From Bogoriella caseilytica (lineage in GTDB: Bacteria > Actinomycetota > Actinomycetes > Actinomycetales > Actinomycetaceae), in the NCBI RefSeq assembly GCF_003752405.1, contig NZ_RKHK01000001.1:868001-932000 (forward strand): a stretch of DNA of 64,000 bases, in the 5' to 3' direction. Shown here piece by piece: positions 8,150-16,652 of the stretch. Position numbers and translations under genes: made by a program. The notes beneath the pieces were generated by a model. It ran no database searches. It was not told the DNA's origin and saw only the letters and a program-made list of their open reading frames with translations. Positions within the stretch are counted from its first letter, which is position 1. The number at the start of each line of letters is the position of its first letter.

Positions 8150-9004
8150 ATGAGCATCGATACTCCCGAGCAACTGACCGACCCCCTCTGCTACCACGGC
8201 GAAGGCCCGGTCTGGGCCGAAGAGTGGGGGGGCCTGCGCTGGGTGGACATGCTGGCCGGCGACCTCCTCACCCTCAAGGCCGACGGTTCCGTGGACCGCC
8301 TCTCCACCGGCAGCAAGGTCGCCGCCTTCGTACGGCCCCGGTCCACCGGCGGCTACGTGGTGGGCCTTGAGCGGGGCATCGGGCTGGCGGACGGACCCTT
8401 CGACGCCCCGACGCCGTGGGTCGAGCTCTTCGAGGACCCCAACCTGCGGATGAACGAAGGCGGCTGCGACCCCTTCGGCAACGTCTACGGCGGCAACATG
8501 GCCTATGACCGCACCCCTGAGATCGGCCACCTCTGGCGGCTGACCGCCACCGGCGAAGTCACCGAGGTGCTGGACCAGGTCACCACCTCCAATGGCATCG
8601 ATTTCTCCCCTGACGGCACGCGCGCCTACTACAACGACACCCACACCGGCGGCACCGATGTGTTCGAGGTCGGCGAGAACGGGGAGCTGCTGAACCGTCA
8701 GGTCTTCCACTCCGCTGATGACGGCCGGGCGGATGGCCTGACGGTGGATTCAGCCGGCAACGTGTGGGTGGCGCTGAACAAGGTAGGCCGGGTGCGCCTG
8801 TACTCCCCCGAGGCCACGATCCTGGCTGACATCGATCTCCCGGTGCGCCTGGTGACGGCGTGCACGCTCGGCGGTGCCGACGGGCGCGACCTCTTCATCA
8901 CCACCTCGCGCGAGAAGCTTGAGGACCCCGAGCCGGAGGCCGGAGCGGTCTTCCGGCTGCGGGTCGACACTCCCGGCAAGCCGGTGCTGCCCTTCGGAGG
9001 CTAG
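8150..9004 (+). CDS. SMP-30/gluconolactonase-family lactonase
   Basis: 284 residues, the normal length for a six-bladed SMP-30/regucalcin propeller. Probable metal ligands by family comparison: E18 in YHGEGPVW, N148 in TTSNGIDFSPDG and D195 in DGRADGLTVDSAGN. RMNEGGCDPFGNVYGG (100-115) is the substrate-lid region. The family hydrolyses aldonolactones to aldonic acids in the cytoplasm. The ATG at 8150 has GAGAGG 8 nt upstream. It stands alone between element A and a terminator-like hairpin, next to the kinase and LacI genes read toward it. A role in opening a sugar lactone made from the sugars imported nearby is plausible; the exact lactone is unknown. Confidence 0.88.
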   Translation: MSIDTPEQLTDPLCYHGEGPVWAEEWGGLRWVDMLAGDLLTLKADGSVDRLSTGSKVAAFVRPRSTGGYVVGLERGIGLADGPFDAPTPWVELFEDPNLRMNEGGCDPFGNVYGGNMAYDRTPEIGHLWRLTATGEVTEVLDQVTTSNGIDFSPDGTRAYYNDTHTGGTDVFEVGENGELLNRQVFHSADDGRADGLTVDSAGNVWVALNKVGRVRLYSPEATILADIDLPVRLVTACTLGGADGRDLFITTSREKLEDPEPEAGAVFRLRVDTPGKPVLPFGG

Positions 9005-9014
9005 GGCTTCGGCG

Positions 9015-9042
9015 GCACCCGGGGGTCATTCGTCCCGGGTGC
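9015..9042. terminator. Hairpin between convergent lactonase and kinase genes
   Basis: Perfect 9-bp inverted repeat GCACCCGGG (9015-9023) / CCCGGGTGC (9034-9042) with a 10-nt loop, just after the SMP-30 stop and in the convergent gap. No U-run follows, as is usual in high-GC actinobacteria. Probably a shared terminator. Confidence 0.55.
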
Positions 9043-9127
9043 TCAGCACCGGCGGTCACGACGACCCCGGCGACTGTCTCAGCCTGACCGCCGTCGGCGC
9101 GGAGGGGCCTCGATCAGCCGCGCGCCC

Positions 9128-9952
9128 TCAGTCTCCGGGCAGCGCAGGCTGGGCCCCATGGTGGAGCACGCAGGCGGCAGCCGCCTCGACGGCTCTGCGC
9201 ATCGCGCTCTCCCGGCCCTCCCCGGCAGCCAGCGCGGCGGCCAGTGTGCCGCAGAAGACGTCACCGGCTCCGGTGGTGTCGACCGGCGTCACCGGGCGAG
9301 CAGGCACCGCCACCTCACCCCAGCGGGCGCCTTCCGGGCCGAGGGTCACGAGTACAGAAGGCGCCTCGAGCCCGGCGTCGGCGAGGTCGGCAGCCTCGTG
9401 CTCGTTCACGATGACCGGGTCGCAGAGCTCCAGCACGGCCTGGGGCAGAGCGGCAAAAGGGGCGAGGTTCAGGATGACCCGGGCACCGTGGGAGTGAGCC
9501 GTCTCGGCCGCGGCGATGACGACGTCGTGCTTCAGCTCCGCGGGCATGAGCAAGACGTCGCCGGCACCGAGATCGTCCAAGGAGGAGAGGTCCTCCTCCC
9601 CCATCCGGTAGTTCGCCCCCGGGGCGACCACAATCATGTTCTCGCCCGCGGCATCCACGTAGATGATCGCCGTGCCAGTGGGGACTCCGGGCACCGACTG
9701 CACGCGGGAGACGTCCACGCCGTGGCGGGCCAATCGATCCAGATACTCCCGGCCCTGCGCATCCTCACCGACCTTGCCCACGAGGATCGACTCCGCACCC
9801 GCGCGCGCCGCAGCGACCGCCTGGTTGGCACCCTTACCGCCGAAGCGGTACTCAATGTCCCCAGACATCACGGTCTCGCCGGCACTGGGGTGCCGTTCCA
9901 GTGGAAGGTGCAGATCCTGGCTGAGCGATCCGAACACGACGACCTTGCCCAT
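9128..9952 (-). CDS. rbsK: Ribokinase-family (PfkB) sugar kinase
   Basis: 274 residues from the ATG at 9952 (MGKVVVFGSLSQDLHL), preceded by GAGAGGG at 6-nt spacing; longer in-frame starts up to 10057 only add a non-homologous Arg-rich tail. PfkB signature 1 is FGGKGANQAVA (37-47). The C-terminal signature DTTGAGDVFCGTLAAAL supplies the anion hole and catalytic Asp. The product should phosphorylate a free pentose or related sugar with ATP in the cytoplasm. It follows the LacI gene by about 100 bp on the same strand, so it is probably co-transcribed and controlled by the same sugar as the divergent RbsABC-type importer. The family is certain; ribose specificity is not proven. Confidence 0.82.
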   Translation of the reverse strand: MGKVVVFGSLSQDLHLPLERHPSAGETVMSGDIEYRFGGKGANQAVAAARAGAESILVGKVGEDAQGREYLDRLARHGVDVSRVQSVPGVPTGTAIIYVDAAGENMIVVAPGANYRMGEEDLSSLDDLGAGDVLLMPAELKHDVVIAAAETAHSHGARVILNLAPFAALPQAVLELCDPVIVNEHEAADLADAGLEAPSVLVTLGPEGARWGEVAVPARPVTPVDTTGAGDVFCGTLAAALAAGEGRESAMRRAVEAAAACVLHHGAQPALPGD

Positions 9953-10053
9953 GGTCAACCCTCTCGCTTCGTCGCGCCCCTTCCGGAGCCTCGCTCCGGA
10001 CAGAGCATCTGATGTGATGCCGGCAGCGGGCCGGCCCGGCATCCTGGCGGGAT

Positions 10054-11088
10054 TCATCGCGCTGCCGTGGAGCGTCGGATGACCAGCTCTGGCCGCAACC
10101 TCACGTGGCGGTGCACGTGGCCGGCATCATCTGAGGAGTCCTCCAGGATCAGCCGCGCAGCGATTCGCCCGAGTTCGTCGATCGGCTGGCGCACCGTGGT
10201 CATCGGCACGATCCAGTCCTTGGCGACGTTGATGTCGTCGTAACCCACGATCGAGACGTCCTGGGGGATGCGCAGTCCGGCAGCCGTCATGGCCCGGTAG
10301 GCACCGAAGGCCAGCATGTCATTGCCGCACAGCACGCCTTCTGGCGGGTCCACAGCCAAGAGCTCCTCAGCGGCCGCGTGCCCGTCCTGGATCCCGATGC
10401 CCGAAGCAGCGATCTCCACCAGGTGGACCTCAGGGTCCAGGCCGGCGTCGATCAACTCCGCTCGAGCTCCCGCAGCACGCTCGGTGAACTGGCGGATCTG
10501 CGCCGGCCCTCCGATGAAAGCGAGCTTCCGATGGCCGGCCCGGAGCAGGTGGCGCGCGGCCAGGCGCCCCCCGTCAACGTTGTCGACAGCCACCGAGCAG
10601 TGGGTGTCTCCACCGTCGAAGTCGAGGAGCACCACGGGCAGGTCACGCGCGATGTCGAGGTACTGGTGCGGGTCAGCGTCCGCGGTGGCGGGTGCGAGCA
10701 GCACGCCGCGCACGCGCTGGGCGGCGAGCATCCGCAGCAGTTCGGCCTCGCGATCCAGGTCGCTCTCGGAGTTGCACAACATCAGGAAGTGGCCGGATTC
10801 GCGGAAGCTGCGTTCGATGGCCTGCGCCGTCTCCATGTAGAACGGACTCTCCACGTCCAGGACCACGAGCCCCATCACCTTGCTCGCCGCACCGGTCAGC
10901 ATCCGCGCCTGCTGGTTCGGAACGTAGCCGAGCGCCTCGATCGCCTCCTTGACGAGGGCCTGCGTCCGGGCGTGCACGCGGTCGGGGTGGTTGAGGGTGT
11001 TCGACACTGTGCCGGCCGAGACTCCCGCCCGCTCAGCGACATCGCGGAGCCGCACCTGGCCGTTGTGTGAGGTCGTATGAGACGTCAT
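10054..11088 (-). CDS. LacI-family transcriptional repressor
   Basis: 344 residues from the ATG at 11088, chosen because GGGAGGG lies 9 nt upstream; the ATG at 11097 would abut that same sequence, and a still longer frame to 11289 crosses the operators. The N-terminal LacI helix-turn-helix reads VRLRDVAERAGVSAGTVSNTLN with hinge YVPNQQARML, and a periplasmic-binding-like effector domain follows (ending RHVRLRPELVIRRST). The gene is divergent from the sugar-binding-protein gene at 11283. The 194-bp gap carries two tandem LacI-type operators and a further palindrome, so it very likely represses the importer-catabolic operon and itself, with an imported sugar or its phosphate as inducer. Confidence 0.92.
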   Translation of the reverse strand: MTSHTTSHNGQVRLRDVAERAGVSAGTVSNTLNHPDRVHARTQALVKEAIEALGYVPNQQARMLTGAASKVMGLVVLDVESPFYMETAQAIERSFRESGHFLMLCNSESDLDREAELLRMLAAQRVRGVLLAPATADADPHQYLDIARDLPVVLLDFDGGDTHCSVAVDNVDGGRLAARHLLRAGHRKLAFIGGPAQIRQFTERAAGARAELIDAGLDPEVHLVEIAASGIGIQDGHAAAEELLAVDPPEGVLCGNDMLAFGAYRAMTAAGLRIPQDVSIVGYDDINVAKDWIVPMTTVRQPIDELGRIAARLILEDSSDDAGHVHRHVRLRPELVIRRSTAAR

Positions 11089-11121
11089 CGACTGCATCCC
11101 TCCCGGATATCGCAACCAGGA

Positions 11122-11137
11122 TGTTACCTGCGTAACA
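11122..11137. promoter_or_regulatory. Palindrome upstream of lacI-type gene
   Basis: TGTTACCTGCGTAACA has perfect 6-bp arms TGTTAC/GTAACA around CTGC, 34 bp upstream of the repressor start. Its sequence differs from the two operators at 11168-11198. Possible autoregulatory operator; inferred. Confidence 0.45.
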
Positions 11138-11167
11138 CTTGTGCACTCGACCGGCACCCGGTAGCTT

Positions 11168-11198
11168 TTGAAGCGTTCGAAAAATTGTAGCGCTTCAA
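11168..11198. promoter_or_regulatory. Tandem LacI-type operators
   Basis: TTGAAGCGTTCGAA (11168-11181) and TTGTAGCGCTTCAA (11185-11198) are spaced 17 bp centre to centre. The second matches the palindrome TTGAAGCGCTTCAA at 13 of 14 positions, with the central CG typical of LacI-family operators. They lie about 85-115 bp upstream of the importer operon. Confidence 0.68.
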
Positions 11199-11282
11199 TA
11201 CGCTCCCCCACATGCAATGACGCAGCGGTGATGGTCCGGGCGATGTGCTCACTCCGATCCGCACAGACAATTGGAGACCCCC

Positions 11283-12392
11283 ATGGCAAGACAGCGTGGT
11301 TTTGCGAAGTACGCGATCAGCACCCTGGCAGTGCTCACCCTGGGCCTAGCGGCCTGCGGGTCGGGCAACGGCGGCGATGCGACCGACAACGGCGGCGACG
11401 GTAACGGCGGCGACGCCACCGACAACGCTGACAGCGGCGGTGGCAACGCCGACTCGGGGGGCGGCGATGGCGCTTACACCATCGCGATCGTCCCGAAGGA
11501 CTCGACCAACCCGTGGTTCGTCCGCATGGAGGAAGGCGTCGAGCAGTTCAACGAAGAGAGCGAGCACAACGTCTTCCAGCGTGGCCCCTCCGACACCGAC
11601 GCCACGCTGCAGGCGCAGGTGATTCAGGACCTGATCGCCCAGGACGTCGACGCCATCGCCGTGGTGCCGGTCGACCCGGCCGCGATCGAGAACGTGCTGC
11701 AGCAGGCGCTGGACGCTGACATCGTCGTCGTCACCCACGAGGGCGCCAGTCAGGAGAACACGATGTACAACATCGAGGCCTTCGACAACAACGCCTACGG
11801 CGGGTTCATCATGGACAACCTCGCTGCCGCCATGGGCGAGGAGGGCGTGTACACCACGATGGTCGGCCACGTCACGAACGCCTCGCACAACGAGTGGGCC
11901 GACGGCGCGGTCGAACGCCAGCTCGAGGCCTACCCCAACATGCAACTGCTGGAGGCGCAGCCTCGCGTGGAGTCTGAGGACAACGCGGAGGTCGCCTACC
12001 AGGCGGCCAACCAGCTCCTGACCGCCTACCCCGAGCTCCGGGGCATCGTCGGGACCTCCTCCTTCGACGCTCCGGGCGCAGCCCGCGCCATCGAGGAGAA
12101 CGGTCTCATCGGTGAGGTGTTCACCAGTGGAACCGGCATGCCCGCCGACAACAGGGACATCCTCGAACGCGGCATCGTCGAATCACTGACCCTGTGGGAT
12201 CCGGCCGGCGCAGGCTACGCACTGGCCTCGCTGGCCACCAAGATCCTCGATGGCGAGGAGATCACCGACGGCCTCGATCTCGGTGTCGACGGATACCGGA
12301 ACATGCAGTTCGCCGAAGGCAGCGACAAGCTCCTCGAGGGCGACGGGTGGATCGAGATCACCGCCGACAACGTGGACGACCTCGGCTTCTGA
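11283..12392 (+). CDS. Sugar ABC transporter substrate-binding lipoprotein (Peripla_BP_4)
   Basis: 369 residues from the ATG at 11283, with GGAG 6 nt upstream. The signal peptide ends in a lipobox (LAAC, Cys25), followed by a low-complexity Gly/Asp/Asn linker to about residue 60. The mature lobe starts YTIAIVPKDSTNPWF, typical of RbsB/RhaS-type pentose- and deoxysugar-binding proteins (PF13407). LWDPAGAGYALASLA near residue 300 resembles rhamnose-binding RhaS proteins. It leads the operon and is followed by a strong stem-loop, then the ATPase and two permeases. With rhamnulokinase and class II aldolase homologues downstream, a 6-deoxyhexose or related sugar is the likely ligand; this is inference. 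Confidence 0.9.
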   Translation: MARQRGFAKYAISTLAVLTLGLAACGSGNGGDATDNGGDGNGGDATDNADSGGGNADSGGGDGAYTIAIVPKDSTNPWFVRMEEGVEQFNEESEHNVFQRGPSDTDATLQAQVIQDLIAQDVDAIAVVPVDPAAIENVLQQALDADIVVVTHEGASQENTMYNIEAFDNNAYGGFIMDNLAAAMGEEGVYTTMVGHVTNASHNEWADGAVERQLEAYPNMQLLEAQPRVESEDNAEVAYQAANQLLTAYPELRGIVGTSSFDAPGAARAIEENGLIGEVFTSGTGMPADNRDILERGIVESLTLWDPAGAGYALASLATKILDGEEITDGLDLGVDGYRNMQFAEGSDKLLEGDGWIEITADNVDDLGF

Positions 12393-12403
12393 TCATCGGT
12401 GAC

Positions 12404-12432
12404 GGGTGGCCGGCGACGCTCGCCGGCCACCC
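12404..12432 (+). promoter_or_regulatory. Intra-operon stem-loop after the binding-protein gene
   Basis: Perfect 13-bp stem GGGTGGCCGGCGA (12404-12416) / TCGCCGGCCACCC (12420-12432) with a 3-nt loop, 12 nt after the binding-protein stop and 55 nt before the ATPase start. Such hairpins are known to stabilise upstream mRNA or reduce read-through, giving excess binding protein over membrane components. Confidence 0.65.
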
Positions 12433-12486
12433 CCACTCCGTCCAGCCGACCGTCTGAACAGAACGGAGCCTCCGTTGGAGAACGTC

Positions 12487-13983
12487 ATGGCTGTCCGGGG
12501 CATTAGCAAAGCGTTCAAGGGCGTCCAGGCGCTCGACAACGTCACGCTGGAGATCGCCCCGGGAGAGATTCACTGCCTCGCTGGTGAGAACGGCAGTGGC
12601 AAGTCGACGCTGATCAAAGTGCTCTCCGGGGTACACGCGCCCGACAGCGGCGAGATCGTCCTGGGTGGCGCCAGCGTCTCCCGCATCACGCCCAATGAGT
12701 CCATTGCCCACGGGGTGCAGGTGATCTACCAGGACTTCTCGGTGTTCCCGAACCTGACCGTGATGGAGAACCTCGCCTTTACCTCGGAGCTCTCGGAGAA
12801 GCGGCTCTTCGTCAGCTGGCGGCGCATGCGGCGCGTCGCCGAGAAGGCGCTGGCCAAGGTCGGCGTCGACATCGATCTCGACACCACACTCGACTCGCTC
12901 TCGGTCGCACAGAAACAACTGATCGCGATCGCCCGCGCCCTCATGAACAACGCGAAGCTGCTGATCATGGATGAGCCGACGACGGCGCTGACGAAGCGCG
13001 AGGTCGAGCGGCTCTTCTCCCTCGTCACCGACCTCAAGGCACAGGGCGTGGCCATCCTCTTCGTCAGCCACAAGCTCGAAGAGGTCTTCGAGATCAGCGA
13101 CCGGTTCACCATCATTCGCAACGGGAAGCACGTCATCACCTGCCTTCCCGCAGAACTGGACCGCAAGAGCTTCTCCGCCCACATGACCGGCCGCGACTTC
13201 GAAGAGACCGTCTTCGAACCCCAGGGGGTCGGCACCACTCCGGTCCTCGAACTGGAGAACTTCGGCGTCGATGGCTTCTTCGCCGACGTGAACCTCTCCA
13301 TCCGCCCCGGCGAGATCCTCGGGATCACGGGCCTGCTCGGTTCCGGCCGCACCGAGCTCGCCCTGGCCATGTTCGGCCTGCTCCAGGGGGATACGGGCGA
13401 GATGAGGATCCATGGCCGGCCCGTTCGGCTCAGGGGCGTGCGTGACGCCATCAGGCACGGCATCGGCTACGTGCCAGAGGATCGCCTCACCGAGGGCCTG
13501 GCCCTGGAGCGTCCGATCGGAATGAACATCCTCATCTCCGAGATCGACCGCTTCGTGTCCCGCTTCGGCACGCTCAAGCGGAAGGCCTCCGCCGCTGAAG
13601 CCCAGCGGTGGGTCGACCGACTCAAGATCGCCACGCCCGATCCCGGGAATGCTGCCAGTACGCTCTCGGGTGGAAATCAGCAGCGGGTCGTCCTGGCCAA
13701 GTGGCTCGCCACCGAACCTGAAGTGCTGATCCTCAACGGGCCGACCGTCGGCGTCGACATCGGGTCCAAACACGACATCCACGAGGCACTGCGAGAGCTG
13801 GCCGCCACCGGCCTGGCGGTGGTGATCATCTCGGACGACATTCCCGAGGTTCTCCACAACTGCAACCGCGTGCTCGTCATGAATGCGGGCCGGGTCGTGC
13901 ACGTCGTCGACCCGAAGACGACCGGAGAGGTCGAACTCGCCGCACTGATGTCGGCCGACGAGGTGAAGGGAGCTGTGCGCTGA
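12487..13983 (+). CDS. Sugar ABC transporter ATP-binding protein (RbsA-type, two NBDs)
   Basis: 498 residues from the ATG at 12487, preceded by GGAG at 6-nt spacing. A TTG at 12475 is an alternative with its own GGAG. Duplicated nucleotide-binding domains: Walker A GENGSGKST (34-42), and in the second half a degenerate P-loop GLLGSGRTE with a canonical signature LSGGNQQRVVLAKWL. The degenerate second P-loop is normal in the RbsA/MglA family. It powers sugar import with the two permeases that follow. The stop codon shares one base with the start of the first permease (TGATG). Confidence 0.93.
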   Translation: MAVRGISKAFKGVQALDNVTLEIAPGEIHCLAGENGSGKSTLIKVLSGVHAPDSGEIVLGGASVSRITPNESIAHGVQVIYQDFSVFPNLTVMENLAFTSELSEKRLFVSWRRMRRVAEKALAKVGVDIDLDTTLDSLSVAQKQLIAIARALMNNAKLLIMDEPTTALTKREVERLFSLVTDLKAQGVAILFVSHKLEEVFEISDRFTIIRNGKHVITCLPAELDRKSFSAHMTGRDFEETVFEPQGVGTTPVLELENFGVDGFFADVNLSIRPGEILGITGLLGSGRTELALAMFGLLQGDTGEMRIHGRPVRLRGVRDAIRHGIGYVPEDRLTEGLALERPIGMNILISEIDRFVSRFGTLKRKASAAEAQRWVDRLKIATPDPGNAASTLSGGNQQRVVLAKWLATEPEVLILNGPTVGVDIGSKHDIHEALRELAATGLAVVIISDDIPEVLHNCNRVLVMNAGRVVHVVDPKTTGEVELAALMSADEVKGAVR

Positions 13984-14993
13984 TGCGAAAGCTGATCCAG
14001 AAGCTGCTCCGCCAGAACGAGTTCTACATCCTGCTCGTCATCCTGGCGATGGCCGTGGCGATTCACCTCCGCAGCGGACACTTCTTCACCGGAAACAACC
14101 TCGTCGTCCTCGCCAGCGCCATGGTCGTACCGGGCATCTTCGCCGTCGGCGCCTACATGGCGCTGGTCTCCGGCGGTATCGACGTCTCCTTCCCGGCGCT
14201 GGCCTCGCTGGCGGTCTACGCCACCACACGGCTCCTGGTCGACGCTGGGTGGGAAGGCGGACTGTGGTTGCCCTTCCTCCTCGTCGCGACCATCTCGGCC
14301 ATTCTCGGAGCCTTCAACGGAGTGCTGGTCGCCTCCATATCCATACCCGTGCTCATCATCACCCTCGGCACGCTGAACGTGTTCTCCGGCTTCATGCAGG
14401 GCGCGCTCTCCTCGGTGCAGATCCCCAACATTCCGCCGGCGATGGCCACATTCGGCCGAACCTACCTCTACACCGCCACACACCCGCAGAGTGGTCGCAC
14501 GGCCGGCCTGCCGGTCTCCTTCCTCCTCCTCGTGGCGGTGGTGGCCATCGCCTTCGTCGTCATGCGGTACACGACCTTCGGGCGCTCGGTCTACGCCATC
14601 GGCGGAGACGAGTCCGCAGCATCGCGGGCGGGCGTCAACGTCCGGCGCACCAAGTTCTTCCTCTACGTGCTGATCGGCGTGCTCGCCGGGCTTGCCGGCC
14701 TGGTGCGCACGACAGGGATGGGACAGATGCATCCCACCAACCTGCTCGGCATGGAAATCATGGTCATCGCCGCTGTGGTCGTCGGCGGTGTGGCCGTCAC
14801 CGGCGGCCGGGGCACGCTCACGGGCGCCATGCTCGGGACACTGCTGATCGTGATCGTGCAGAACAGCATGATCCTGGTGGGCATCCCCACCGTCTGGCAG
14901 CGGGTCGCCCTGGGGCTGCTGATCCTGATCGGAACGGGTATCTCGGCGGTGCAGATCACCAGATCCCGCCGGCGCCAGGGGGCGATGGTATGA
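13983..14993 (+). CDS. Sugar ABC transporter permease 1 (RbsC family)
   Basis: 336 residues, strongly hydrophobic with about 8-10 membrane segments and the RbsC-type landmarks GAYMALVSGGIDVSF, FNGVLVASISIPVLIITLGTLN and YAIGGDESAASRAGVNVRR (the cytoplasmic coupling region). It overlaps the ATPase gene by 1 base and is followed 43 bp later by a second, non-identical permease, so the importer probably uses a permease heterodimer, as in rhamnose (RhaP/RhaQ) and some other CUT2 systems. Confidence 0.93.
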   Translation: MRKLIQKLLRQNEFYILLVILAMAVAIHLRSGHFFTGNNLVVLASAMVVPGIFAVGAYMALVSGGIDVSFPALASLAVYATTRLLVDAGWEGGLWLPFLLVATISAILGAFNGVLVASISIPVLIITLGTLNVFSGFMQGALSSVQIPNIPPAMATFGRTYLYTATHPQSGRTAGLPVSFLLLVAVVAIAFVVMRYTTFGRSVYAIGGDESAASRAGVNVRRTKFFLYVLIGVLAGLAGLVRTTGMGQMHPTNLLGMEIMVIAAVVVGGVAVTGGRGTLTGAMLGTLLIVIVQNSMILVGIPTVWQRVALGLLILIGTGISAVQITRSRRRQGAMV

Positions 14994-15036
14994 ACCTCCG
15001 ACTCCTCAACCGCCCCACTTACCAGGAGGACGCATC

Positions 15037-16089
15037 GTGACGCTCGCCGGGACACCCGTCTCTTCCAAGGCTCCGCGGACCTTCGAGTTCTTCCGCGATC
15101 CTCACGTCACGCGCCTGGCCGGCGTCCTCGTGCTGCTGCTGGGATTCTTCGCCATCGTGCGGTGGAACAACTTCAGCTCCGTCAACACCTGGCAAGCGAT
15201 GGCGGTGCAGTTCCCCGAGTTCGGCTTGCTCGCCCTGGGCGTGATGCTGACCATGGTGATCGGCGGCATCGACCTCTCGGTGGTCGGCACCGCCAACATG
15301 ACCGCCATCGGCAGCGCCATGCTGATGCTCTGGATCGCACCGCTCGACTCCGATGCGTCGAACGGCTCGCTGGCCGTCATCGTGGCGATCGCCTTCTCGC
15401 TGATCGTCGGGGCGATCGCCGGCGCCATCAACGGCTTCCTCGTGGCGAAGATCAAAATCCCGGCCATCCTCGTCACCCTGGGCACGCTTGAGCTCTTCAC
15501 CGGGATCGGGATCGTCATCAGTGGCGGCCGCTCGATCTCCGGTCTGCCCTCCGAGTACACCAACGTCATGGGCAGCACGGTGGCCGGGCGCACCCCGATG
15601 GTGCTGATCATCTTCGTGGTGGGCGCAGTGGTGATCTGGTACCTGATGAACCGCACCGCCTTCGGGACCAAGCTCTACATGCTCGGCTCGAACGAGACCG
15701 CAGCGACGTTCAGCGGCTTGAAGACGACGAGCCTCATCGTGCGCACCTACATGGTCTCCGGCATCTTCGCCGGAGCCGCAGGCCTGGTCATGCTCGCGAA
15801 CTACAGCTCGGCACGCGCCGACTACGGCAGCTCCTACACCCTGCTGGCGATCCTCATCGTCGTGCTCGGCGGGATCAACCCGAATGGCGGCTCCGGGCGG
15901 CTCGGCGGGGTGGTACTCGCTGTGGTGATCCTGCAGGTGCTGTCCTCCCTGCTGAACACCTTCCACACCATCAACAACTTCTACCGCCCGCTGATCTGGG
16001 GAACGGTGCTCCTGCTGGTCGTCATCGTCAATCAGTGGGATCGGAACGGCAATCTCATGAAAATGCTGAAATGGAAAGGACGTCAGTGA
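15037..16089 (+). CDS. Sugar ABC transporter permease 2 (RbsC family)
   Basis: 350 residues from a GTG at 15037 with AGGAGG upstream. A second CUT2-type permease with LALGVMLTMVIGGIDLSVVG, INGFLVAKIKIPAILVTLGT and YMLGSNETAATFSGLKT. It has about ten hydrophobic segments and a short basic C-tail (MLKWKGRQ). The stop overlaps the ATG of the isomerase gene by one base (TGATG), so translation of import and catabolic genes is coupled. Confidence 0.93.
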   Translation: MTLAGTPVSSKAPRTFEFFRDPHVTRLAGVLVLLLGFFAIVRWNNFSSVNTWQAMAVQFPEFGLLALGVMLTMVIGGIDLSVVGTANMTAIGSAMLMLWIAPLDSDASNGSLAVIVAIAFSLIVGAIAGAINGFLVAKIKIPAILVTLGTLELFTGIGIVISGGRSISGLPSEYTNVMGSTVAGRTPMVLIIFVVGAVVIWYLMNRTAFGTKLYMLGSNETAATFSGLKTTSLIVRTYMVSGIFAGAAGLVMLANYSSARADYGSSYTLLAILIVVLGGINPNGGSGRLGGVVLAVVILQVLSSLLNTFHTINNFYRPLIWGTVLLLVVIVNQWDRNGNLMKMLKWKGRQ

Positions 16090-16652
16090 TGAAGCTGACC
16101 AAGGATCGCCACGTCGTCGTCGGGGCAGATTTCGCCGGGATGGCGCTGAAGGACGCGGTCAAGGCGCACCTGATCGAGAAGGGCTGGCAGGTCGAAGACC
16201 TCACGCCGACAACAGATCAGTCGGATATGTACCATCGCGTGGGATTCTCACTCGGCGCCCAAATTGCGGAGCACAAGTACGAGAAGGCACTCGCGTTCTG
16301 CGGATCCGGCATGGGTATCCACATCGCGGCGAGCAAGTGCCCGCACGTGCATGCCGCGGTGTGCGAAACCGTTCCCTCGGCACTGCGTGCCGCAACGGCG
16401 AACAACAGCAACCTGCTGGCGATGGGCGCGTTCTTCACCGCTCCGCGACTCGGTTGCGCCATGGCCGACGCTTTCCTGGAGCACTCGCTCGGCGAGGGAT
16501 ATGAGCACTGGGGCGGGTTCTACGAGTACCACGAGATCGGCTACGACGAATGCGAGAACTTCGACTATGCGGCGTACCGCGCCAATGACTTCCGGGTCGT
16601 TGATCCGCGCGAGGCCCACCTCGAAACGGAACCGAAGGGATTGGCTTTCTGA
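16089..16652 (+). CDS. RpiB/LacA/LacB-family sugar-phosphate isomerase
   Basis: 187 residues from the ATG at 16089, about 35-40 longer than typical RpiB. Core motifs: VVVGADFAGMALKDAVK (9-25), the active-site cysteine C71 in AFCGSGMGIHIAASK, and NNSNLLAMGAFF (105-116). Two oddities: the DH(A/V)G motif, whose His helps open the ring in RpiB, reads DFAG here (F15), and residues ~135-187 form an aromatic and acidic tail (HWGGFYEYHEIGYDE). The family interconverts aldose and ketose phosphates, or in some catabolic operons the free or 4-carbon sugars. No other isomerase is present in this operon, so it is the candidate for the aldose-ketose step before the kinase and aldolase. Exact substrate unknown. 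Confidence 0.8.
   Translation: MKLTKDRHVVVGADFAGMALKDAVKAHLIEKGWQVEDLTPTTDQSDMYHRVGFSLGAQIAEHKYEKALAFCGSGMGIHIAASKCPHVHAAVCETVPSALRAATANNSNLLAMGAFFTAPRLGCAMADAFLEHSLGEGYEHWGGFYEYHEIGYDECENFDYAAYRANDFRVVDPREAHLETEPKGLAF

Noticed and set aside
12358-13902. Long minus-strand frame opposite the ABC ATPase
   Set aside because: Mirror of a clear two-NBD ATPase; composition is that of an antisense frame.
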